DNA of 64,000 nucleotides from Vibrionales bacterium SWAT-3. Its GTDB lineage: Bacteria > Pseudomonadota > Gammaproteobacteria > Enterobacterales > Vibrionaceae. The position numbers were made by a program, and so were the translations under genes. Where the stretch lies: assembly GCA_000169995.1 (NCBI GenBank), contig AAZW01000010.1, positions 1 through 64,000 of the forward strand, written 5' to 3'. The notes beneath the pieces were generated by a model, which ran no database searches, was not told the origin of the DNA, and saw only the letters and a list, made by a program, of their open reading frames with translations. This document shows, in pieces, positions 57,246-64,000 of the stretch (the first letter of the stretch is position 1; each line of letters opens with the position of its first letter).

Positions 57246-57905
57246 GTGAGCGTAAAAATTCATTATCAAAACACGCATTTCATTACCAGTGCACCTGATA
57301 TTCGTCACTTACCAGAAGACGAAGGGATCGAAATTGCGTTTGCAGGACGCTCCAATGCTGGTAAATCTAGCGCGCTAAATCGCGTTACCAACCAAAAAAG
57401 CTTAGCGAAAACCAGTAAAACACCTGGTCGAACTCAGCTTATTAACCTATTTAAGGTAACGGACGGTTGTCATATCGTCGATTTACCTGGATACGGTTTT
57501 GCTCAAGTACCGCTTGAGATGAAGAAAAAGTGGCAGAAGTCGCTAGGTGAATACCTACAAAAACGTGAATCGTTAAAAGGTTTGGTGGTATTGATGGACA
57601 TTCGCCACCCGATGAAAGACCTAGACCAACAAATGATTTTCTGGGCCATTGATAGCCGTATTCCAGTACAAGTACTGCTAACTAAGGCCGACAAGCTGAA
57701 ACAAGGCGCGCGTAAAGCACAGCTGCTGAAGATTCGCAAAGATGCAGAGTCTTTCGGTGGTGATGTCGCCGTTGACGTATTCTCTTCATTGAAAGGCATT
57801 GGTGTTGACCAACTGCGTAACAAGATGGATGAATGGTTTGCTCCAGCGCTTGCTGAACAACTCATCGACGAGCTAGAAAACGAAGAGCACAACGATTCAG
57901 AGTAA
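57246..57905 (+). CDS. engB: Ribosome biogenesis GTP-binding protein EngB (YsxC/YihA)
   Basis: EngB is an essential GTPase in large-subunit assembly. From GTG 57246 it has 219 residues. G1 is [13 protein letters not shown]2 KTPGRTQ, G3 [11 protein letters not shown]4 LTKADKL and G5 FSSLKG. GGAG six bases before the GTG, and alignment with E. coli MTNLNYQQTHF, favour this start. The open frame extends to 57096, overlapping the start of the divergent cytochrome gene, and that extension has no family support. Confidence 0.95.
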   Translation: MSVKIHYQNTHFITSAPDIRHLPEDEGIEIAFAGRSNAGKSSALNRVTNQKSLAKTSKTPGRTQLINLFKVTDGCHIVDLPGYGFAQVPLEMKKKWQKSLGEYLQKRESLKGLVVLMDIRHPMKDLDQQMIFWAIDSRIPVQVLLTKADKLKQGARKAQLLKIRKDAESFGGDVAVDVFSSLKGIGVDQLRNKMDEWFAPALAEQLIDELENEEHNDSE

Positions 57906-57967
57906 CCTCTATATATAGAGGGAACACATAGCGAATCGATCGCGACTTCAAGAGATCGCACCTTATC

Positions 57968-58002
57968 AATACCCTGCCTTATATAGGTGGGGTATTTTTT
58001 TG
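57968..58002 (+). terminator. Terminator of engB
   Basis: Arms AATACCCTGCC (57968-57978) and GGTGGGGTATT (57986-57996), loop TTATATA, then a run of T. Confidence 0.83.
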
Positions 58003-58129
58003 TCTATAAATTAGCGGCTTAAACTCAAAAACCGAGAATAAAAAGCAAGATAAACCCGTTACAAACAACAGAAGTGAACCATACTAAAAGACAAACTTTT
58101 ATAAACAGTACAATGAGAAAGGAACACTC

Positions 58130-58729
58130 ATGTGGAAAATACCCCTAGTCACAATGGCACTGATAATGGTTTCATTTTCAGGGCTCGCCTCTGAAACAGA
58201 CACAACAGAAACTCCGCTGATCAACGTTGATATGACCTTAGACTTAGATGGTATGGAGAAATACGCTCAAGATGCGAGTGAGTCTCTTGAGGTAATATCA
58301 CAATCGCTGCAGGCCATCGTTAATAACCCTAACCTTAGCGACGAGCAACAACTGGCGCTTAATCAAACGGTTGAAAGCATCAACAAACTTGCCGATACAA
58401 CCAAGACCTCGCTCCATCAACTGCCACAAGCCTTAGACCAATCTCGCGTTGCCTTTAAGCAGACAAGCCAAACGCTGCTCGATGATATCCAAACCAAGAT
58501 CATCATTGCGTTGGTTGCCGTTGTCGGTGTGATTATTATCGCCCTAACCGCGATTTATCTACTGATCTTGAAGCCAATGCAGCAAACCTTGGTAAAGGCG
58601 ACCAACAATATCTCCTCAATGGCGCAGTCCATACAGATCACCGCCGAAGCCCTCAAGTACAGCACAGAAAAACAACAGCAAATCATGGACTACATTGAGC
58701 ATTCACCCACTCAATGCACTAATAAATAG
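58130..58729 (+). CDS. Hypothetical membrane protein with periplasmic coiled helices
   Basis: I do not recognise the family. The 199-residue protein has a signal peptide (about 1-20, SFSGLASE), a periplasmic helical region (about 21-125) with heptad-like Leu/Ile spacing (MEKYAQDASESLEVISQSLQ), one transmembrane helix (about 126-150, IIIALVAVVGVIIIALTAIYLLIL), and a ~48-residue cytoplasmic helix rich in Gln and Ser. The layout resembles the sensor and first linker of a chemoreceptor without HAMP or signalling domains. AAAGGA before ATG 58130 supports translation. It stands alone between engB and the Spot 42 gene. Confidence 0.72.
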   Translation: MWKIPLVTMALIMVSFSGLASETDTTETPLINVDMTLDLDGMEKYAQDASESLEVISQSLQAIVNNPNLSDEQQLALNQTVESINKLADTTKTSLHQLPQALDQSRVAFKQTSQTLLDDIQTKIIIALVAVVGVIIIALTAIYLLILKPMQQTLVKATNNISSMAQSIQITAEALKYSTEKQQQIMDYIEHSPTQCTNK

Positions 58730-58954
58730 GGCGCGAGCGATCAATCCTTTATCGGCAACTTGTAAAATAAAAGTTATTTCAAATGATAAAACAATCATTT
58801 TATGTGTGGATTTAAATTACCAATTGCTGATTGAATTCCAAATTCACCACGAATGAAAGAGAGAAATAATACACGTAAAAAGCGTAATAAAAGCACTAGA
58901 AATGGGGCGTTTTTCAGGGGAGTTGTAGGGTGGAAATATTTTTCTTTCGCACAA

Positions 58955-59060
58955 GAAAAAACGCCCCAGTCAAATACTGACTGGGGCGGCTGAATCAGCC
59001 TAATCCAATAACGTGAAACAAAAGGTCTGAAAGATAGAACATCTTACCTCTGTACCCTAC
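58955..59060 (-). ncRNA. spf: Spot 42 small RNA
   Basis: The minus strand reads GTAGGGTACAGAGGTAAGAT from 59060, nearly base-for-base E. coli Spot 42, including TTCTATCTTTCAGACCTTT and the terminator stem GCCCCAGTCA...TGACTGGGGC followed by TTTTTT. Spot 42 is an Hfq-dependent RNA repressed by CRP-cAMP; it down-regulates secondary carbon metabolism genes. It lies directly downstream of polA, the conserved location. A TACATT hexamer eight bases before the start is a plausible -10. Confidence 0.97.
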
Positions 59061-59175
59061 GAGATTTAATGTACAACAATTGCTCAGAAATGAAAACAAT
59101 TTTTGTAGTTTTTTTTCATGAATGTTTTATTAAAACACCCAAACTCTTTTCCCAACCCAACTTTATTTGAGACAA

Positions 59176-59202
59176 AAAAAAGCCAGTGTTTGTGCACTGG
59201 CT
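59176..59202 (-). terminator. Terminator of polA
   Basis: On the minus strand AGCCAGTG and CACTGGCT form a perfect stem around a six-base loop and are followed by a run of eight T. Confidence 0.9.
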
Positions 59203-59235
59203 CATACTAATTTGCTCAATAAGGTCAAAAACTGA

Positions 59236-62034
59236 TTAGTGGGCTTGATCCCAGTTGTCACCGTGGCCAGCTTCCGCAACCAACGGTACTTCTAGCTCAG
59301 CAGCAGATTCCATCAATTCTTGTACTTTACTTTCAATTTCGGCTAAAGATGACTCTTCCACTTCAAATACCAATTCATCGTGTACTTGCATCAGTAGCTT
59401 AACTCGACCATCACCTTCCGCTTGAATCCACTCATCAACCAACAACATCGCTTTCTTGATAATGTCTGCCGCTGTGCCTTGCATTGGCGCGTTGATCGCT
59501 GCACGTTCAGCTGCCTTACGACGCATACCATTACGCGATTGGATTTCAGGTAGGTGCAGACGACGACCGTAAATGGTTTCAACGAAGCCCTGCTCTGAAG
59601 CAGCACTACGCGTGTCTTCCATGTACTGCATCACACCAGGGTAGCGCTCGAAGTAAGTATCCATGTAGTGCTGCGCTTCACCACGAGGAATACCGAGCTG
59701 CTTAGCCAAGCCAAAGGCACTCATACCGTAGATAAGACCGAAGTTAACCGCTTTAGCACGACGACGTTGCTCAGAAGTCACATCCTCAATATTAACGCCA
59801 ATGATCTCAGCTGCCGTTGCCGCGTGGATATCTTTTCCTTGTTGGAATGCCTCCAGAAGCGCTTTATCTCCCGATAGGTGCGCCATGATACGCAATTCAA
59901 TTTGAGAGTAATCGACCGCTAGAATCTTCCAACCATGCTGTGCAACGAATGCTTGGCGAATACGACGACCTTCTTCATTACGAATTGGGATGTTCTGTAG
60001 GTTTGGATCAGTCGAAGACAAACGACCTGTCGCCGTTACCGCTTGATGATACGAGGTGTGAACACGACCCGTTTCCGCATTGATCATCTTCGGCAGCTTG
60101 TCTGTGTAAGTAGACTTCAGCTTCGCCAGACCGCGATATTCGATGATTAACTTAGGTAGCGGGTAATCTAGCGCCAGTTCCTGTAATACTTCTTCATTGG
60201 TTGAAGGCGAGCCAGATGGCGTTTTCTTGATAACAGGCAGGCCCATTTTCTCAAACAGAATCGCTTGCAGCTGTTTCGGCGAGTTCATGTTGAACTCTTG
60301 CTCGGCAATCTCGTAAGCTTTTTGCTCTAACTCATCAAGACGAACCGCAATCTCTTGTGACTGTGCACCTAGCAACATGTCATCGACGAATACACCGGTA
60401 CGTTCAATGCGAGACATAACTGGAATCAGAGGTACTTCGATCTCTTCATAAATCGCTTTTAGCTTTTCGTCTTGCTCGATATTTTCCATCAAGCGGTTAT
60501 GCAGACGCAGTGTTACGTCAGCATCTTCAGCCGCATATGGAGACGCTTCACCCAGTTCGATCTGGTTGAACGTCAGTTGTTTCTTACCTTTGCCCGCAAT
60601 CTGCTCAAACGAGATGCAGCTATGTTGTAGGAAACGCAACGCCAAACTGTCCATATCATGCTTACCGCCAACACTATTGAAAACGTAAGACGCTAGCATG
60701 GTGTCATGCTTGATGCCTTTCATCTCAATACCGTAACGCGCCAAAACGCTCATATCGTACTTGAGGTTTTGACCCACTTTAGCTTGTGCATCATCTTCAA
60801 GAATCGGCTTAAGCTGCTCTAGTACCCAATCGCGATCCAGCTGTTGTGGTGCGTCTAGGTAGTCATGAGCAACCGGTACGTAAGCGGCAACACCTTCTTC
60901 AGTTGCGAACGATAGGCCAACCAGGTTAGCCACCATGTAATCTAGGCTGTCTGTCTCGGTGTCAAAAGCAAACACCTCTGCCGCTTTCAACTTCTCTAGC
61001 CAAGCGTTGAAAGTCTCTTCATCAAGAATGGTTTCGTATTTGCTACGATCAATCGTCACTGCTGAAGTGTTCATCTCAACGGTTGAGGTTGCTGATGTGC
61101 CACTGCTGCGTGCGGCTCCAGATTTCTCATCAGCTTCAACTACGCCAGTACCGCCCTCAAGAAGCTCATTCAGCCAAGATTTGAAGACCAGTTGACCATA
61201 TAGCTTGATCAGCTCATCGGTATTCGGTTGGGTTTTTACGAGTGATTCTGGTGTCTCTTCAAGCTCAACATCCAGCTTAATTGTCGCCAGTTGGTAAGAC
61301 ATTTCAGCGTTATCTTTGTTATCGATAAGCTTCTTAGCCATCGTCTTAGAGCCACGGAAACCAAGCGCTGCAATATCATCTAGGTTTTGGTACAACTTCT
61401 CGATGCTACCAATGCCTTGTAGTAGAGCTGTTGCGGTTTTGTCACCAACACCTGGAACGCCAGGAATGTTATCGACTTTATCGCCCATCAGTGCAAGGTA
61501 GTCGATAATCAGCTCAGGTGGGATGCCAAACTTCTCGATAACGCCTTCGCGATCCATCACCACGTTGGTCATGGTGTTGATCAAAGTAACGTTGTCATCA
61601 ACCAGCTGCGCCATATCTTTATCGCCAGTACTGATCAAAACCGGCATGCCCGCTTTAGATGCTTGCGAAGCCAACGTACCGATCACGTCATCCGCTTCAA
61701 CGCCAGGGATCGAGATAAGTGGCAGACCCATAGCACGAATCACGTTGTGCAAAGGTTCGATCTGGCAACGTAGATCATCCGGCATAGGTGGACGATTAGC
61801 CTTGTACTCTGGGTACATGTCATCACGGAACGTCTTTCCTTTTGCATCAAAAATAACCGCAATACGATCAGAAGCAAATTGACGCATCATGCTGCGCAGC
61901 ATGTTAACTACACCGTAAACCGCGTTAGTTGGGATATCACCATTGCTCATGGTGCCAGGGTAAGCATGAAACGCGCGATATAAGTAAGAAGAGCCATCGA
62001 TCAGAATCAATGGATTATCAGGAATACGAGCCAT
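59236..62034 (-). CDS. polA: DNA polymerase I
   Basis: Pol I fills gaps and removes RNA primers. The 932-residue protein has the full three-domain form: 5'-3' exonuclease (about 1-300; [46 protein letters not shown]), 3'-5' exonuclease with the metal-binding [10 protein letters not shown] retained, and polymerase with motif A ([19 protein letters not shown]), motif B ([18 protein letters not shown]) and motif C ([10 protein letters not shown]). Spot 42 is downstream and the RyhB gene upstream. Confidence 0.98.
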   Translation of the reverse strand: MARIPDNPLILIDGSSYLYRAFHAYPGTMSNGDIPTNAVYGVVNMLRSMMRQFASDRIAVIFDAKGKTFRDDMYPEYKANRPPMPDDLRCQIEPLHNVIRAMGLPLISIPGVEADDVIGTLASQASKAGMPVLISTGDKDMAQLVDDNVTLINTMTNVVMDREGVIEKFGIPPELIIDYLALMGDKVDNIPGVPGVGDKTATALLQGIGSIEKLYQNLDDIAALGFRGSKTMAKKLIDNKDNAEMSYQLATIKLDVELEETPESLVKTQPNTDELIKLYGQLVFKSWLNELLEGGTGVVEADEKSGAARSSGTSATSTVEMNTSAVTIDRSKYETILDEETFNAWLEKLKAAEVFAFDTETDSLDYMVANLVGLSFATEEGVAAYVPVAHDYLDAPQQLDRDWVLEQLKPILEDDAQAKVGQNLKYDMSVLARYGIEMKGIKHDTMLASYVFNSVGGKHDMDSLALRFLQHSCISFEQIAGKGKKQLTFNQIELGEASPYAAEDADVTLRLHNRLMENIEQDEKLKAIYEEIEVPLIPVMSRIERTGVFVDDMLLGAQSQEIAVRLDELEQKAYEIAEQEFNMNSPKQLQAILFEKMGLPVIKKTPSGSPSTNEEVLQELALDYPLPKLIIEYRGLAKLKSTYTDKLPKMINAETGRVHTSYHQAVTATGRLSSTDPNLQNIPIRNEEGRRIRQAFVAQHGWKILAVDYSQIELRIMAHLSGDKALLEAFQQGKDIHAATAAEIIGVNIEDVTSEQRRRAKAVNFGLIYGMSAFGLAKQLGIPRGEAQHYMDTYFERYPGVMQYMEDTRSAASEQGFVETIYGRRLHLPEIQSRNGMRRKAAERAAINAPMQGTAADIIKKAMLLVDEWIQAEGDGRVKLLMQVHDELVFEVEESSLAEIESKVQELMESAAELEVPLVAEAGHGDNWDQAH

Positions 62035-62406
62035 AATGTTTGTGTATCCAGTAAGTACAGAAATTATCTGTTAAGAATGCCACGTCTGTTGGTTGGATTC
62101 CACGTTGTCGATCTGTATCCGTTCACTCGGTTGTGTTCGATATAATCAATTTGTTGCTATTTTTTGTTCTTAGACACAGGCGTTCTGTGGATAACTCTGT
62201 TTATATTATTTACCCACCCTGTTGAGAACTAAGACAAACAAAGCAAAAAACACAAACAAACCATTGAAAATAAAGTAAAAATTTACAGATCGAACAGATG
62301 ATCAACGATCTTTTTAAGATCTTGCGTTGTGGAAAAGAATGCTGATGGCGTTTTATTCATAAAAATACGTGCTACTAAATATGCATCCTGTTGAAATGGT
62401 AGACAT

Positions 62407-62627
62407 AAAAAAAGCGACACCCGAAGATGTCGCCTAGCAAAAACCGGTAAAGCCATTCAAATTGAATACCACAGCTTTACCTAAAAGCTATAAATTACAC
62501 TGGAAGCAATGTGAGCAATGTCGTGTCAAAAAGAACTTAGTACAAGTTCGCGAGAATTCTGTTGGGTAACCAAGTTGATACTTGATTACTTAACATCCTT
62601 GTGAACATTTCCTCATTCCCTAAGACA
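62407..62627 (-). ncRNA. ryhB: RyhB iron-responsive small RNA
   Basis: The minus strand contains ACACGACATTGCTCACATTG followed by CTTCCA, the conserved target-pairing core of RyhB (plus strand about 62500-62527). The terminator GGCGACA/TGTCGC with seven T ends it near 62407. Upstream are TTGACT and TATTAT with 16-bp spacing, overlapped by Fur boxes. At about 220 nt it has the length of the longer vibrio RyhB, against 90 nt in E. coli. RyhB is made when iron is scarce and, with Hfq, represses iron-using proteins. The 5' end is estimated from the promoter. It accounts for most of the 695-bp gap upstream of polA. Confidence 0.95.
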
Positions 62628-62633
62628 GGTTTA

Positions 62634-62661
62634 ATAATAATGATTCTCATTTAATAGTCAA
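62634..62661 (-). promoter_or_regulatory. RyhB promoter overlapped by a Fur box
   Basis: -35 TTGACT (62656-62661) and -10 TATTAT (62634-62639) on the minus strand. Between them AATGAGAATCATTATT matches the Fur consensus GATAATGATAATCATTATC closely, so iron-loaded Fur would block the promoter. Confidence 0.85.
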
Positions 62662-62667
62662 CCACTA

Positions 62668-62686
62668 AATGATAATAAATCTCATT
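62668..62686. promoter_or_regulatory. Second Fur-like box upstream of ryhB
   Basis: AATGATAATAAATCTCATT has both half-sites of a Fur box with a few mismatches. Two adjoining boxes would allow extended Fur binding at this promoter. Confidence 0.65.
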
Positions 62687-62729
62687 TAATTTCATTTGAC
62701 TGATTAATGCCACGAATTCGAGACGTTAC

Positions 62730-63170
62730 TTATGCCGATAGTTGCTTCACGAAATAAATACGATGCTCTCGAATATCCTCTTTTTCTTCCAGTTTTTCGA
62801 TTTGGTAACCATTCCTCAGTAATAGGCGCAGCATAGCAGGAAACTGATTACGCGATTTCACTTTGAGTTGTTGGTAACCTTGTTGTTTCACCCACTGCTC
62901 TTGAACATCTAATTGAGCCTGTGCGACTCCTTTGTTTCTGGCAAGCGGCGATACGCCACCAAACCAACTGTAAAAAGTGTTCGGTTCCAATTCATAGCCG
63001 ATCTTAAACCCCAGTAGCACACCCTCTTCTTCCGCGACCAAAATCAAACTCTTCTTGTCTGATAAGCGTTGTGAAAGAGAAGCCACACTCTCTTTTTGAG
63101 CAAATTCGTTAATCTGCTCAACAACCGAAACCACTTCTTCCAGTGAGCCTTCACGCACGATGACTGACAT
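62730..63170 (-). CDS. GNAT-family N-acetyltransferase
   Basis: The 146-residue protein has the GNAT fold: LILVAEEEGVLLGFKIGYE, the acetyl-CoA-binding region VSPLARNKGVAQAQLDVQEQW (Q/RxxGxA-like), and a C-terminal beta strand pair (YQQLKVKSRNQFPAMLRLLL, NGYQI). The substrate is unknown. ATG 63170 is chosen for GGAAAG just upstream; in-frame upstream codons would overlap the hemB terminator. It lies between hemB and ryhB on the same strand, with no terminator seen before the ryhB promoter. Confidence 0.85.
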   Translation of the reverse strand: MSVIVREGSLEEVVSVVEQINEFAQKESVASLSQRLSDKKSLILVAEEEGVLLGFKIGYELEPNTFYSWFGGVSPLARNKGVAQAQLDVQEQWVKQQGYQQLKVKSRNQFPAMLRLLLRNGYQIEKLEEKEDIREHRIYFVKQLSA

Positions 63171-63190
63171 ACTTTCCACCCTCATAAACG

Positions 63191-63217
63191 AAAGGGTTGG
63201 CACGACGGCCAACCCTT
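63191..63217 (-). terminator. Terminator of hemB
   Basis: On the minus strand AAAGGGTTGGCC and the pairing GCCAACCCTTT form a long stem; the T-run after it is short (TTTCG). Confidence 0.7.
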
Positions 63218-63247
63218 TAAATAATCTTTTAGATTAACCTAAAGTCG

Positions 63248-64000
<753 letters not shown>

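Noticed and set aside
62186..62194. TGTGGATAA, a perfect DnaA box, near polA
   Set aside because: A single box without a cluster, AT-rich unwinding element or replication genes; not evidence of an origin.

Overview
The window is a chromosomal segment of a Vibrio. The type II secretion operon and the greB, tex, bioH, nfuA, nudE, cysQ, pckA, typA, glnA, hemN, yihI, engB, polA and hemB proteins all read as vibrio orthologues, and the small RNAs have vibrio/enteric form. The repeat style and protein sequences suggest the Splendidus clade, but that is inference. Most of the sequence is core genome. The accessory material is two insertion sequences, a small MarR module, several repeat families and a few lineage-type surface proteins.

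Layout. 1-4.4 kb: end of spoT, a repeat-rich gap carrying an IS256-family element (frameshifted transposase, 8-bp target duplication), then recG. 4.6-5.6 kb: a MarR regulator and a membrane protein, with two matching palindromic operators. 5.9-12 kb: envZ and ompR (minus strand), a 267-bp inverted-repeat element, greB, a CsrB-type small RNA on the minus strand, and tex. 12-17 kb: a hypothetical gene, bioH, comF, nfuA, nudE and cysQ. 17-19.2 kb: a VWA-domain lipoprotein. 19.3-30.8 kb: the complete twelve-gene gspC-N operon on the minus strand. 31-36.5 kb: hslR-hslO, pckA and an AsmA-like protein. 36.5-40.1 kb: yiiD-dtd-yihY (minus) and two small plus-strand genes. 40.1-42.4 kb: a 228-bp tandem repeat array and an IS3-family (IS150-like) element sitting between the two arms of the typA terminator. 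42.4-52.5 kb: typA, then glnA / DUF4124 / glnL / glnG with NtrC and sigma-54 sites, then a GGDEF-EAL protein. 52.5-64 kb: hemN, DUF2489, yihI, a methyltransferase, a CsrC-like RNA, cytochrome c4, engB, a hypothetical membrane protein, Spot 42, polA, RyhB with Fur boxes, a GNAT acetyltransferase and the C-terminal part of hemB.

How it works together. From polA to dtd the order (polA-spf-engB-csrC-yihI-hemN-glnG-glnL-glnA-typA-dtd-yiiD) follows the E. coli arrangement with local insertions. Four trans-acting RNAs fall in the window: two CsrA-sequestering RNAs, Spot 42 (carbon) and RyhB (iron). With NtrB/NtrC (nitrogen), EnvZ/OmpR (osmotic/envelope) and SpoT (stringent response) this makes the segment rich in global regulators. 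I found no clear undescribed system. The most unusual items are the structured repeats, the placement of both insertion sequences at hairpin-forming sites, and the uncharacterised VWA lipoprotein and membrane-anchored coiled protein.
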